Assembly: GCA_021029095.1 (NCBI GenBank)
Contig: JAJOHG010000043.1
Coordinates: forward strand, 62,001-126,000
Direction of reading: 5' to 3'
DNA: 64,000 bases
DNA from: Phellopilus nigrolimitatus
Lineage: Eukaryota; Basidiomycota; Agaricomycetes; Hymenochaetales; Hymenochaetaceae
Both the position numbers and the translations under genes were made by a program. Below the pieces are notes generated by a model, which saw nothing but the letters and a program-made list of their open reading frames with translations, made no database searches and was not told the DNA's origin. Of the stretch, positions 47,563 to 61,052 are shown piece by piece; within the stretch, counting starts at the first letter, position 1; each line of letters starts with the position of its first letter.

Positions 47563-49887
47563 ATGCCTCCTCAGCGAACCGGGGAAAGTATCGACCTGCA
47601 CGGTAAGTTTATACTCCTACGCTATGTGCGATACCACTTCCAGCGAGATTTCGGTCTGATTCACTGGCAATTGCTACGTCTTGTAGATTCTCCCAGCCCA
47701 TTCTCGTCAGTGAAATGCGAGGCAAAGCCAGTCGATGCCAATGCTGAGGCACTGGTAAAGTTCAGTGTCCAGAAGACATACAGTAACTCGCAGTCTGGTG
47801 TCTCTATCTCTGGCAGAACGGAAGAGACTTCGCTCGTGATCACTGCATCCAGGGTGTCTGACTTCTCTATATCTTTCTCATTACGCATGCCTGTTGGAGA
47901 AGGGCTTGCACCCTTTTGTCGCTTTGGGGAATCCCTAGCGTAACAGGAGCGGAAAGCGCATCTTTGGGGCCAGAAGCTCGTGTGAAGGATTGTTTTGCTG
48001 CTGCGGCAGGTCGACAGATGCCCACGAAACCGAAGCCGCAGCCTTGGTGGACAAGTGGATTGGAAAATCAGGGAGCTCTAAACTCAGGACATACCAGTCT
48101 ACCAGAAAGCTCTACATTCGGAGCTCCTTCGGGATGGTTTCTAAACAGGCCGCCGACTGTTGGCCATACACCTGATCAGCTACCAGCCTTTATCAACGCG
48201 GTCACTTCCACTTCTAATAAGAATGTCGCCACTCCTGTCAGCTCTGCGACTCAAGCGACCACCGAGCAGCGAAGTGAGCTTTCTCGCTTTCAGACTTCTT
48301 CTCTTTTTAAAATTTTGTTTTAGGTGGAAAGTTTTCCGCAAAAGAAGAGGAAGAAGAGGACAGTGCGAATACGGCAACACCAGTCCAGGGACACCCTTTC
48401 AGCTTCCATTCATCGTCTCCTTCAGTCCAGCAGCAAACACAACCTGAGCGAGCTCGCGAGCAGACTGGAGTAGTTCCGTTGTTCAATAACGCAGGTGCAG
48501 CCGATGAAGGGAAAGACAGAGTGAAGACGGCCTTCTCTGACGCAATGTCTTTTCACCGAAGGCTTGACCGCCTTACGTGCAATGAAGCTGTCGGAGCGGG
48601 TGTACCTAGTACAACGAGTACTGTAGAGACGTCAGCAGCGGCTTCCCAGCTTCCGCCACAAGTTGGCACAGCCTGGCCTTTTACCAACGCTTCGTTTGCG
48701 AACGTGCCTCAGCTTCCAGAGGCAAGCAATGCTTCTGCTTTTGGAGACTCGCATAAGACAGACACGAGCACGCCATCAACAGTTTCTTCCTTGCACACTG
48801 ATGAAACCCAGTCCGAATCGTCTGAGCAGAGGGATTTTGCGACAAGGTCGCCGAAGGCGTTTTCTCAGCAGTCCGTGCCCACTCCGACCGTCCATACACC
48901 GAATGTGCCGTCCTCGAATTCGATAAAGAGCTCAGAACAACACGTAGCGCCTGCTTCTGTGTTTGCCACGTCAGCCGGAGCCTTCGGACTTCGGGCTCCA
49001 AACTCCACGAATAATGTATTCCAAACACCGAGAAACTCTGCTATCCATCCTGCCGTCGCTGATATGGGATTGAATACGGCCCAGAAAGACGACAAGGGTT
49101 CGATGCATGATCCGCGATGTGCACTGAAGCCAGGAGCCCCAATTTCGTGGAAGACGTGTCCTCCGAATAAACTTCCTGTCAATGAGCCTTCGCCGTCCGA
49201 ATTGTCTGCCATGTGCTTTCCTCAGGATCATTTGCTTGGTGACGAGCCTGTGATACTTCCTGGTATTGCCTACATGAAGGATTCGCATCCAGCCAGCTTC
49301 TTCGCTCCGCATTCGCAGACCGTCACAAACGCGATTCCTGCGTTTACTGAAAGGTTTCAGAATGTTTGCGCCATTCCTGCATATTCTCTTGTCTCTCCTG
49401 AAGTGCGTTTGCTCATTCGCTGTTAGACATCTTATGCTAATAATTTACTTGTTGCAGGAGATTCGTCTCTTGCATTATCGTTTACACGAGCAAGGCAGAC
49501 GTCAGTGCTTCTTCCCCTTGTTACGGACATTATTAAGTCTCAACCTCATACTTAGGTGATGGACTTTCGGAAAACCAAACTACCTCTCAGAAGCCCATCC
49601 ACGCCGTAGCTTCTCAATCTCAGGCGCTAGATGACAATCAGAGGGCTCACATGAAACCGGCTGAAACGCAAGCGGAAAGCCCACATCTAGCGGCCAGCAG
49701 CAGCAGTACAGCACCCGAAACGTCTTCCGCTACTCCTGCAAAGCCAGCGATGCATAATCATGGTGGTAAGTGTCTCATACCTGACAAGCTACGCTTGCTG
49801 AGTTCCAACAAGACATTACACCGCCTCCGCTATCTGACTCTTTCAGATCAATCGCGGACGAAGATATACTCAGGGCTTGGACAATGA
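47563..49887 (+). CDS. Ser/Thr/Pro-rich disordered protein, unknown function
   Basis: ATG 47563 (MPPQRTGESIDLH), then a GTAAGT intron to 47686. A short folded-looking segment follows (ALVKFSVQKTYSNSQSGVSI, VSDFSISFSLRMPVGEG). The rest is long low-complexity sequence rich in S, T, P, A and Q, with no FG-repeat pattern. A conserved-looking patch lies at about 49230-49400 (CFPQDHLLGDEPVILPGIAY). The last join HNHG / DQSRTKIYSGLGQ-stop uses a GTAAGT...TTTCAG intron and fixes the end at 49887. Joins near 47900-47945 and 48275-48325 are approximate. No domain recognised. Confidence 0.6.
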
Positions 49888-51398
49888 TCGATCGTCTTCG
49901 ACCGTCCGAAGCGTGACGGTCATGAAAGTACATCCGCTCGACGAATTTCTTCTTCTGCTCAGTAACTGTTTTGTTTGTAAAGTCAGCAGAAGGTTTCTCT
50001 CGTTCAATTTCGCATGACGGTCTCCAGAACAGCTCTTGATCCCGCATCCATTACATATCCAAAGGTCTATTGAATCAGATATACTCCGCGAATCAAAATC
50101 CAAAAAAAAAGTTCACTTGAATGTCTCTTGTCGTTTGTTTGTATAACAGTAATAAATAAAAATGTACCGAATCTTTGACGTCTTCCAAAAATGTGACTCA
50201 AATTCATGTAAAGTTCAGACTTCTCTTGCGTTGCCACGCCTTATCACGGACGTCGTCAACCTCTGTGAGAGTCTTCACACCAGAACTTACCCTGCAACTA
50301 CCTTCGATGACTTCTGAAAACGGCCTACCACAGTAAATTCTGCTAATAGTCGATACGGCTGTCGCTCTTAATGTCTAGTACGCACAGGAGACTCATTTCC
50401 ACACTAGCTTCACTTAGAACAATTGCGCATGGAAGCGACCAGCCTTGCATTATGCTTACTTCTGACGAAGCCAGTAGTGGGAACTGGAACCCGGCTGCAG
50501 GCGTCGTCGTTTTCTGTCACAGTTGCGACAGAAAGAGTGATAAATATTTTATATTTAAACACTGTGTCATTCATGTCTCACCGCTCCAAACCTCGTTGTC
50601 AAGTTTCCTTTTCCGTGGATACACAATCTGCCACGGATGGCAGAGCTTCAGTCGAAATAAAACACACTCTAGCGTCCATATAAATGCAAGCCCTTGTCCT
50701 CGACACAGTACCTCTGGTCTACGATCTCCAGATTGCTCCGGTGCCCGACACACCTCTTTGTTGAGTCTCGTGGAAGCAGACGCTCAGTCATGTCAGTAAG
50801 TGGTACCAAGTGAATTCAAAATATGTAAAACTGCATAACATTATTTCCATCGAGAGTTGTCGACCAATCCTGCTCAAGGTCTGGATTTTCATGTCCATCT
50901 GTGATTCAGATATTGATGTCAAATATTTTGTAGAAAATCCGGCTTTTCTAATGTACACGTACTATGTAAGGTTGGGACGAAAAAAAATGTTATCATTAAA
51001 TTCTTATTACTGGATTTTATCTTCCTAGCTTCGATTTCTTCTTCACTTGGCCGGGAGATTATTATCTCGATTGCAACAATAGCTCGACTGCATCTGTGAG
51101 AAGTCTCTTTCGTTCGAATGGATTCGAGGCGGTCAACGCGCAGTCTGGCAACGGGATTCTCCATCTCTACGTTCCATGTGAAGATCCTGCTGGACCTGCC
51201 TCAATTAATTCTCTCGTGCCATATCCGTAAAATTCAGCAGCCAACTGGTGAGCACAATTGCCAGTACGGTCCATGGTTACGTTGATTGCATAAATGAATA
51301 TCCGCCTATTTGGACTTCGAATCATTGTTGGTCATTTGCTTGCTTTACGGATGATATTGAAGATTGCATCGCTCTGTATGATGTATCTGTCACGACTG
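49888..51398. other. Intergenic, no supported gene
   Basis: Mostly AT-balanced unique sequence. TTTCTGTC..GACAGAAA near 50510-50535 can form a hairpin. An ORF at 50371-50799 has no family features. Confidence 0.4.
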
Positions 51399-52064
51399 TA
51401 GGGCTCCGCACCGTACCGTATACGGATACGGCCGTATAACGCGACCCCGTATACGGGCACGGACCGTATAAAAACGTGCCGTATCTCGGGTTTTAAAGGC
51501 AACGTAAGGTACGGCACGGCCGTATACGGCATTACGGCACGTTCATTGACGCACCACGCCGAAGCCCTGATGGGTCATCACTAAAGAAGACAGACGGCAT
51601 CGCGAACATCCAGACTACAAACTAGCAGTCTGTTCGAGCTGTTTTTCTCCATTAACTATCGGAACGACGTGCGTACCTTTTTTGTTTTTATTTCTTTTAT
51701 CTATTCCGTAAATGCAGCTCTCGGCGGAGTCGGCGAGCACAGCATTCGGGACCATCATAGAAGTCGGGTCATGTACGTATTCTTATAATATTGGTTGTTT
51801 ACTAAATCTGGCAATAATGTGGATACCAAATAAGGTATAAAATAGCTCAAAGAAATAAATATTTGCTCGAAACCTTCATATGTGTTCAATAATGCCGTAT
51901 GCCGTATTTACGGCCGTATACGACCGTATTGTACGGGTAAAATACGGGTACGGACCGTGCAATACGGTGCCGTATTTTTCTCTTTCTGTTGTCCATACGA
52001 TACGGTCCGTAACCGTATACGGTACGGCCGTAAACCGTAATTACGGTTACGGTGCGGAGCCCTA
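51399..52064. mobile_element. TIR element filled with CCGTAT/ATACGG motifs
   Basis: 666 bp with 17-bp exact inverted ends TAGGGCTCCGCACCGTA / complement. About 140 bp at each end are dense arrays of CCGTATACGG-like palindromes; the middle is ordinary AT-rich DNA. No clear flanking duplication could be seen. No transposase, so non-autonomous; the TAGGG ends suggest a hAT relative, which is inference. Confidence 0.75.
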
Positions 52065-52585
52065 TGTCCAAACAGTATCCCCGGCAAAGGACAATGCGAA
52101 AGAACGGGTTCGAATTCAACTCACAGCAAGTATATAGGGCTCCAACAATACCACGTTGCCGCCAAGGACTGCTAAGTCTTTCGCGGTGGCGGCAAGCCAC
52201 AATGTCACAGCATTATGTCAGCATAATCCAAGCATTCCACTTGTGAAGTTCCAAAGCTAATTCCGTCCATTCATTGGCCAGCTGATCAAGTAGAAGAGAC
52301 GCGACTCCACGAACCGGCTCTCGAGCGACTCCCGCAGCTCCGGATCAACGGTTAATGCGCTCGCTCATCTGTGATTCCCGCGAATGAACACAAAACCAAT
52401 CAAAACCACGGTCATTTGTCCAAATGTTCCTTCTTAGAGTGTCGACGACGGACCCGCGATGTATCGGGCGCCACAGCGCTAGCGCTTGACTGGGCGTGCA
52501 GCCCATTCAATTAAGAATGCTTGGTCGTTGTCGCGAATATATAGCTTGTGAAAGGACAACATGACCATCTATCCCTTTGCCAGCT
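52065..52585. other. Upstream region of the MFS gene
   Basis: No gene. AATATATAGCTTG at about 52537 is a TATA-like site some 50 bp before the chosen start. Confidence 0.4.
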
Positions 52586-54881
52586 ATGGGCCACGGAATC
52601 CTACCTGATCGACACCTTGGAGAGAATGTACCAGGTATGTTTCGTTGTCAATATCATTTTGATATACTTCAGAAATTTGACATACATCTGAAGGAACTTC
52701 TCTCCTTGACGACTTGTACGGTCATGGAACGAGACATGTCGATACGTCTGCCGCGCAACTCAAGCGCGGGAAGGACGGCATCATCCTCATTCCACAGCCC
52801 TCTGACTCGCCTAATGACCCATTGAACTGGCCTTTCTGGCGCAAGACAATGCTCATGGTTACTATTACTTTCGGCGCTGGAGTCGTGGGTGCGTTTGGCC
52901 CCATCATCGGTGCCGGTCTCGTTGATGTCGCTGAGAACCTCGACACAACCGTTGGAAAGCTCTCGATGATTACTGGCGACCTCGTCTTATCCATCGGGCT
53001 CATTCTTTTTTTGACTGCGCCCGCAAGCGTCATCTGGGGTCGACGACCCGTTTTTCTTCTTGGGAACGCGTTGCTACTCGCGAGTGCAATTTGGAGCGCA
53101 GTGGCAAAGGATCTGGGGAGCTTCACTGCTAGCCGAGTTATAGGAGGGTTTGGTATGGCCCCCATCGAGTGCCTCGTTGAGGCAACTGTCGCGTAGGTTC
53201 TTTGCCCATTTAATGGGCATTTTCTGATTTATAATTATCTCTCTAGCGATATCTTCTTCGTCCATGAGAGAGGGACTTGGATCGCTGTCTGGAGCGTAAG
53301 TGTCATATTTTCCCCTCTTTAAAAATGCTCACGGGTTCTCCTGTCCAGTTCGCCCTTCTAGGCGGCATATGCGGCGTTTCTATTGTGAACGGCTACTTGA
53401 TCCAAGACGCGTGCGTCTATATATTTTCAATTCCTTTTGTTCCGCAGGTGCTAAACCTTTGTATAGGTCTTGGAGACTTTGTTTCGTAATCGAGGCAGCC
53501 TTGGTACGTTTAGCATTTGCCCTCACCGATTTATATATTAAGCGCAACCCTTTTAGTGTGGGGTACTACTCATCATGACCATACTTTTCGTTCCCGAGAC
53601 TGCTTACGTTCGCCAGGATGTCCTCACAATATCTGGGCTTGGTACAAAGCCCGAACTTGGCGAAAAGCCTGAGCTTGACGCAAAACCTGAGCTCTCCTCC
53701 GCTTCGAGGGACTTGTCTCGCAGCAAGTCATCATCGATCGAGGAAGTTGTCGTCGAAAGTAAGGCAGCTGACATCGAAAGCTCGAAGGAGGTTCCGCAGT
53801 CGTTCCTCCAGCTGATGAAGCCGTGGGCGGGACACCGTTTCTCCGACCAAAGCTTCTTAAAGGTCGGCGCACGCCCACTCACGCTTGCGGCCAGCCCGGT
53901 CGTTGCGTGGGGAATTCTCGTTTTCGGAACGACGAATGCGTGGTGTGCGTCTCTTCTTTTCTTTCTTTCTTTCTTTCTTTCTTTATATTTCAGCTTGTAA
54001 GGGCAGGTTGACTAACCTTGTTGTCCCTTTCAGTGGTTGCGCTCTCCGTATGCGTTTCGTTGCTTTTTTCCGACCCGCAGTTTGGATACAACTTCAAAGC
54101 GGGACCCGTAGGTCTCATTGCAGGCGTCGGGCCATTCATCGCAGCATTTCTCGGCAACCTTATGGCAGGTCCGCTGAGCGACTGGACAGTAAGATATATG
54201 TCCCGCAGGAACGGAGGAGTCTACGAGCCAGAGTGCGTTTCGCGTCCCATCTCGCCTCTAGAGGTGTCTGTCTAACTTGAAAACAAAACCTATGCTTACT
54301 TCTCTGCGAAGGTTTCGCCTCTTGATGATAATACCGCTCTTTATTTCGACCACGATGGGCTGGTTTGGCTGGGCGATCAGTGCAAACCTCAAGGAGCTTT
54401 GGATCGGGCCCGCGGTCTTCTACTCGCTCATCAACTTTGGCCAGGCAGTCGGGGCTATAGGGTGAGCAGCCCCGTCTATTTTCCAGGCATTTTGCAAACT
54501 TCGTCGGACAGCGTTGTGACATACGTCGTTGATGCACATGCAAACTATGCTCCCGAGGCCTTCGCGTCTATCAAGTGAGCTTTGTCAACTCGCAATCTGG
54601 GCGAGGTCTCTAATCGCCCGTTACAGTGGTCTCAAAAATATCTTCACGTTTGGCGTGACGTATTTCGTCACCAGCTGGATCCAGGAACAGGGTGCGTCTC
54701 CCTTTTTCCATATTTCTTTACTCTGAGCATGCTCAAGCTTGTTTCTCTCCAAGGTGTCCTCCGGACCTTCAGCACTATCGGCGGCATCAACGTGTTTGTG
54801 TGCCTGATGACGATACCGATGTACATCTACGGCAAACGCGCGCGCAGCTGGGTGCATAGGACGCCGTGGATGCTCGCTTGA
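52586..54881 (+). CDS. MFS transporter (DHA1/HOL1-like, 12 TM)
   Basis: ATG 52586 (MGHGILPDRHLGENVP), intron, then GTSLLDDLYGHGTRHVD and the family hallmark SDSPNDPLNWPFWRK before TM1. Further marks: WGRRPVFLLGNALLL (MFS motif A region), GGFGMAPIECLVEATVADIFFVHERGTW, FVPETAYVR, a central Ser/Glu-rich loop (about 53640-53800), then TM7-12 (FGYNFKAGPVGLIAG, PLFISTTMGWFGW, NIFTFGVTYFVTSWIQEQGV). It ends RTPWMLA-stop at 54881. Introns are 45-65 nt. One at about 53940-54020 contains a CTTT microsatellite. A plasma-membrane proton antiporter for small molecules is likely; the substrate is unknown. All exons join in phase. Confidence 0.87.
53955..53984 (+). repeat. (TTTC)n microsatellite in an MFS intron
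   Basis: About seven CTTT units in a row just after a GT donor; length variation could affect splicing distance only. Confidence 0.85.
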
Positions 54882-56652
54882 CTCGCCGGTGTGTGTTCAA
54901 ATACTCGTGATAAGCAGTCTGTAGTAGCTTTCTGTATAAAATATTCAAAATCAAATACGAAGACACTGTTTGTTCTGAAGGTGCCCGGAAATGAGATATC
55001 TGCGACGAGTCCGGTGACGTGTCCTCGTGTCCGCGCTGTCTTCTCGAGAGGGGGCGTGTCGGTGTCAGGTGAGTACAGCGTGGCGTACAGTAGCAGCATC
55101 TCCAACGCATCAATGAGCACTCGTGTCAGCAGATGTGTCCCAAATGACTCGCAGATCAGGTATTGCTTTAACGCGGATGCGTCTTGCTCCCACTTCTGTT
55201 TTATGGACTGCGCACAGTGTCACGATTCTGTCGACCCTAGGCTCATGGCCAGCCGCCAGATCTCGAATATAGGCACGACAGACAAATCTTCAGAAGGCCA
55301 CAAATTAGCAAGAACCTGTAACCATTATGTATTGCAACGTCTACGGATGTCCTCGCTGAAGTTCACCAAGCTCGCACGCTGATACACAAAGCAGCAGATG
55401 ATTGGGCGAAACGACGCGTCTGTTGACACAGTGTTGACGCGTCACGACGATCACCGACAGCTCCAAATCTGGATTGACTTCCAAATTCATCGAACGCTCC
55501 TTATGTAATTTCGGCGTCTAAAAGCTTAAATGAGGCGCCGGCGGTCGAGGGGGCGCCTTCTTTGAGTCTGGCGTTAAATACATATTTACAGGAAGGCAAG
55601 ACAAGCGAGAGAGCGAGCGAGCAAGAATGTAAATACACCGCGTCTGGCATCCGCGCACGCGTGCGACAGAGGGCGCACGCATCTATCCAATTGAGTTCGA
55701 GGACGGGGGGTCGTATGTAAGGTAAGCTATCGAGAGGGAGAAACCCAGGAGAAAGAGGAGAAAGAGGAAAATGAAAAGTCCCAAGAACCAAGAAAAAAAT
55801 AACTATAGCTGGGCGAGCATGCATACAGAAAACAGGAAGAGATGAGATGCTAGTGTAGGGGAAGCTTTTGGGAAGAAATGTACGGAGGGCCGGTGGAGCG
55901 TGTATGTGTGGAGTTTTGAGAGGGCTGGGCGGGACACGTTGGGGGAAGGTGGAGGGGATGACATAGATACACAAAAGAAGGGGAGGGAAGAAAAAGGACG
56001 ACTGCGAAGCATAAAAATTAAGAACAACCAATTGACAATCCTTGAAGTCGAACGACCCACGACCACCGTTCAAAGAACCGAACCTAAACCAAACCGGTAG
56101 AACACAAATCCCTAAAGGCCAGAGCCCAAGCATGGCAGGCGGTGCCGCAGCACACGGGCAGTACACAACCAGGTCCTCTCGAAGTCTCATGCGTGTGTGC
56201 GTGCGCGTGTGATGGGAGAGCACATTGCCGGCTTCTCTTTCGCGAAGCCCAGCGCGCAGAGGGGCCGTGTACAATGTGCCGATCTTGATACGGCAGAAGG
56301 GGGGAGAAGGGGAAACCGGGGACGCGTCATCCGGTACGAACGTGACCGGGCACAGGGTAGTAGATGCACGGCTGCGCAGCCCCGGAGGGAGTAGAAGGAT
56401 GCATAGAAGGCCGCGAAGGGGGCGTGGATGCGTCGATGACGAGTCTATGAGTTGCAGAATGACGTGGCGCAGGAACTGTAAATTTTGAATGGCGAGGATG
56501 CAGGTGTCCAGAGAAGAGAAGCGGAAGCTTAATGCCGGGTGATGAAAATTAAGGCAAGCGCAACGCTGGGCGATACGCGATATGCAATATGCGCCGGGAT
56601 ATGGCGTCAATAACGCGACCGCCCGGGTGAACCCCAGAACGCACTGTCAACG
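54882..56652. other. Intergenic, mainly long 3' UTR of the minus-strand gene
   Basis: An open minus frame of 369 codons at 55501-56610 is Pro/Leu/Ser-rich with CT-biased codons and no motif, so I read it as UTR. A minus-strand piece at 54830-55120 (LIDALEMLLLYATLYSPD) looks protein-like but has no complete model. A short GTGTGYGTGCGCGTGTG tract lies near 56192. Confidence 0.4.
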
Positions 56653-57768
56653 TCATGATCCCGCTGTCGGGGTGGTCGCCTGAAACGTCTGGGCTGCAGA
56701 CGTGGACGCAGACTTGCGCGCACGTCCGCGCAGGCCCGGGGGAACGGGGGTGTCTGCGGAATTAAAGCGCAAGAGCTTTGGGTGCCCTGCGGTGCTTGTG
56801 TTGGCTGGTGCGGACATCGGACCGGGCACAGGCTGCGCAACTGCGAGCGGCGCAAGGGGAGCAGCGGTCGAAGACGCTGAAGATGACGATTTCGCAGATG
56901 AAATTGGCTTGGGTACCGGTGCGGGGGCCGGTGCGGGCGTGGGTGCAGGTATCGGAATAGACATGGAGGAAGGGGCGCCTCCAGGTCTTACGTCGACGCC
57001 GATCAACGAAGAAGAGGGTGAGGTTTCTAGAGACGAGACTGATGAGAGGGGAGGCGACGGTGATGGCGCACCCGCAAGCGGGGGAGTCAGTGCGGGCGTT
57101 GAAGTGGTCGACAAAGATAGACCGGAAGCCAGGCCGGAATCCGAGAGAGCTTCGTTGGCCTCGTTTGGGAAGGGGTACTCGTATCGCCTGGAAGAGTCGC
57201 GCGGAGTGCCGAGCAGCGTGCCCGGCGAGTGCAGTGAGATCTCGCGCTCCGCCTGCGACTCGTATGGGGAAGCCACCGCGCGCGAGCGCACCTTAGACTG
57301 CTATATTGTTTCGGCGATTCGGTACGATGTAGATTGAAGGAGACACGAATGCGCGACGAACCTTGAGAAGCGGATTGCACTCGGCCGCCTCTGCGTCGCT
57401 CATGTCGAGCTCGCTCTCGATGCGGAGGTGGAGGTATACAAGCACGACTCGGGGTCGCTGAGCACCATCGCGCCCGAGTGGGTGAATCGGCCCGCCATGC
57501 CGCCGCTCTTGCCCATGCCGCCGCGGACATCGATCTCAAATTCGTCGCCGATGGAGGGCATGAAGAGGTCCTCACACGTGATGTGTGTCATGTCGTAGTC
57601 GGGGAGTGCTGGGAGGTCGATGAGCATGTCGAACTCAGACGATAAGGGGGAAACGGCGAGCAGCTGCCAGGGGTTGTTGGGAGAGACGGGCGGTCTTCTC
57701 CCAGCAACGGCTGGCGGCGGAGGGCTTATGTAGCAGCCGTGTAGACGCTGGTGGAAGTTCACGGTCAA
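56653..57768 (-). CDS. Pro/Ser/Ala-rich protein, unknown function
   Basis: ATG 57768-57766 starts MTVNFHQRLHGCYISPPPP. An acidic, conserved-looking segment follows (FDMLIDLPALPDYDMTHITCEDLFMPSIGDEFEID). An intron between AECNPLLK and VRSRAVASPYES (57361-57291) joins a long low-complexity tail with PAPTPAPAPAPVPKP and poly-Ser, ending TPTAGS-stop at 56653. The frame also needs a change near 57400-57450; a 47-nt GTGCTT...ATGAG intron would fit. The acidic N-terminus and disordered tail would suit a transcription regulator, but no DNA-binding domain is visible. Confidence 0.5.
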
Positions 57769-60700
57769 GAAGGGAACGCTTATGATATGAGCACAGACCC
57801 TTTTCTTCTAATCCATCGGGTGTTTGCCAGGAGTTCCGTTACCATACATGTATGACGTCGCCACAGATCAATTTACCCGATCACTGGAAATCCCGATTTA
57901 GGCTTTTCATTCCCGGTCTAGGCCATTTCCCATTATGTAATATCGTAAATTACTTCCGCCGGGTCGTCTTTTCCGGCAGAAAAATACCTCTTGTTCTCGT
58001 TCTACCATGCTCTTTAAATGTCTGATCCTCGGCACCCATACCTGAGTACTATTTGCCATTTAATTTCTCTTTCGCGGGACGCGCTTTTCAGGAAAAAGCT
58101 CGACCAACTCCCGGACTCCGGCCTCGTGTGTAAATTTACCGACATCCTCCAACTCGGATGCTTGGATGGTCAGATGTCTGTCGGAGTTTCGCACCTTCCT
58201 CGTGCCGTATCTCCGCAGTCCTCTCGTGCACTTTCGCAACTTCCGAGACGCGCCAAATGCTCGTTGTCGTCGTAAGTCTGGTCACATGCTTGATTGGCCG
58301 TTGGCCTGTTGTATGAAGTGCGGCTGCATGCTCGAGCATGTCGTCGTCTCATTGTCTTGTGAGCTTGGATATGCGTCATGGGCAACACCGGGCTCGCTTC
58401 TTGCATCTTGTCTTGGTTGAATTATGAACGCTCGCTTCGTCCCCCAGAACGCCTTCTTTCCCTTCTGGACTCTCCATTGTGAACGGACTTGATGAAGACA
58501 TTTGTCCTCACCCATCCCGTGATGCGGTCTTTCAGCTTAAGATAGCAAATGGACTGGCTTTCCGGGCGTTTCTGATTTCCCGACCACTCATATCACAAAC
58601 TCTCGTCTGTTTTTGTTTCATTTGCGCGGTATGTTATTTGATGGATGAGCTTGTACCATATATACTGACCGTATTTCCTTTTTAGATACTTACGCAGTCC
58701 CCATATGCCCCTACTACAACTCAGGAAACTCTTCTACTGGTGCTCAATGATCGCGATCGTCGTCCCCTGTATGCGGCACAGCGGAGATACATACCTTTTC
58801 TTAGCACCCCCGTCTCCCTCTCTAGGCCACCCCTCTTCCCATCTTCTACTCTGCCCGAACAGCAACCAGCACCTGCACATCCCTACCGAGCCGACGCCCT
58901 TCGCCGAGGAACGTTCCCCTTCTCGCCCACTGGGATCCGCCGTGATCACCCAGAAGCGTCTCGCAAGCCCTTCCAAATTCCTCCTCTCCCTCGCTGGCCC
59001 CTTCTGCGCTATCAGCCGCGATCTGCCCAGCCGGGCCTAGCTGTGAACTTTGTTCCCCCTGCGCGCACGAATCACGGGGCGTGGCGCGGCGTGTGGCTTA
59101 TCATTCCAGCATCAAGTGCGGATGTGGGGGCGTCTACATGGACACACAAGGCCCATCGCCTCGCGGCGGGTCGCGCGTATCCGTCGCTCTCCTGCTGCAG
59201 CTGTCCGCTTTCTTTGCTTTGCCGCGGCAGCACACGACCTCCCTATACACGGAAGCTCGTCCTGTCCAATCTCACTTTTCACGTACCCTACACTCGCCCC
59301 ACGTGCTGTATACTACCGGCTTCGCGTGCCTGCCGCGAACTACTTATCTTGATTAGAACACGTACGTGCCGCCATTTCATTTTTCAGACTTCGACAAATT
59401 CATTCTTTTCAAATACAGCAGATCATATAAACCAGAACGTGGATCGTGGGACGCGCCATCGCACACTGCACACCTACACAGCAAGTATCAATTGCGCACC
59501 GCGATGCAGATCTATCAGTGATTCAGCAATCTAAGGAAGGATCAGGAACGGATTGCGTTTCGCGATTCGCGAACCCGTTCTTTCCAATGCTGATTCCAAA
59601 ATTGAATCTCGGATTTGATAGGGGAAACTAGGTTCGCGCAAAGAACCCGTTCTTGCTTTCTATTTCCGACGCCCCAGCAGGAAAACTTCACTGCGCGAGC
59701 ATTCCGTTCACGGTCTCCTAGCGACTGTTCTGCGCCGTCTGGCTCTGCATGAGCACTGTCCGAAGGATCGATCTCATTTCGTCTCGGGTCTGCAGTTTTG
59801 GAAGCGCAACGCACACTACGTCGGTCATAGCGCGCAGGATTGCCTCGCAATCGCCTCTTCTCCGAAGCGCCGCAACGCGGAAACAAGCACTCCGCGTCGT
59901 CGGTTCTGGGGTCGAGGGTCTGGGCGGAGATGCAGCCCTGTCTGCCTGGGCGGGGGGATACGTGTCCGACCCGTCTTCCCTTCTTCTTTTTTTCTCTCTC
60001 TCTCTCAGCGAAGACCCACGGAACTGTGAAAAAAAGGTGTTCATCTGGGCGGGCGGCCCTTCTCGCCCCTCGGGACGTGCACAATTAGCCGCGCGGGTTC
60101 TCTCGCTCGTTTTCTCGGGAGGACGCGTTCGCAGGTGCTCGTGCCGGGGCGTGCGTGCGCGATCGATAGCGGGGTTAGCCCTAGCCGCTCCCGTTCGAGC
60201 CCAGCGGCGGCTTTTGTAGCGTGATGACTCATTGCATGACTGTGGAGAATGGAGGAGGCTTCGGAGCTTTGATGTGCTGACGCGGAAGGATGCGGGGGGA
60301 TGCGTCTGGGGACGGGCGCGGGGGGAAGCGGCACACGGCTGTTTGCGCCTATGTGCGTAGATTGTAGATCGTAATAGAGTCCGCGCGGAGTCTTTGTAGA
60401 GAATTAGAGTTGGCGCAGCGTTGCTGAACTTTGAAGTCGGGTTGAGCTCTGAATGTTTTTCTCCGAGTCTGCACATAGCTCAGGAGACGGCAAAGCTATA
60501 CCATCCGATATAGCACGTATACGTAGGATAGTACTGTCGTAGACAGGAACGTAGAGCATTTTTCGTCTGCAAGATAGAAATCTCCTGCAAGGCAGAAAAG
60601 GACGAACGAAGATTGTAATGCGTACTGGCAGCGTCTGCGGTCTGCTGAGAGATGCAGAAGAGTTTGGGACAAATTCTACCTAGATGATCTCGAAAGTTCG

Positions 60701-61052
60701 CGGACAAAAAATTGGCATCAACATATCGCGTTCTCCGCGAACTTGAGAGCAATTATAGTTAGAAAAATGAACAGTGGTAGGAGATGAGACTGTCCGCCCG
60801 GTTGTTTAAATAAAGTGTGGAAATCTCTGCGATCGAGATGGAGTGTAAGAAATGGTAAAAAAAAAGTATCACACGGGAAGCAATTTGTTGTGATTACAAA
60901 GCAAGAATAAATGAAACAGAATCTTCTCGCGCTTGCATCATGGCCCTGCCATCGATTAGCGGACGGTGCGCACGACTTGCTTTCCGACCGCCATCGTCTC
61001 GCTCTCAAGTCGGCTAGGCCTCTTAGTTTCTTGCGTTTTGTTACAGTTCATC
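57769..61052. other. 3.3 kb with only weak gene candidates
   Basis: A possible minus-strand ORF at 59718-60476 ends EAILRAMTDVVCVALPKLQ. TTCGCGATTCGCGAA is a palindrome near 59560. The plus-strand candidate is listed separately. The remainder shows no supported feature. Confidence 0.35.
58018..59040 (+). CDS. Uncertain multi-exon gene, unknown product
   Basis: ATG 58018 reads SDPRHPYLSTICHLISLSRD. A later exon (about 58450-58601) reads DICPHPSRDAVFQLKIANGL. A GTCTGT...TTTTTAG intron (58602-58685) joins it to ILTQSPYAPTTTQETLLLVL. Codon choice looks protein-like, but no family is recognised and the ends are guesses. Confidence 0.3.

Noticed and set aside
55501..56610. Minus-strand ORF of 369 codons
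   Set aside because: CT-biased, Pro/Leu/Ser-rich, no motif, directly downstream of a gene end; more likely a long 3' UTR.
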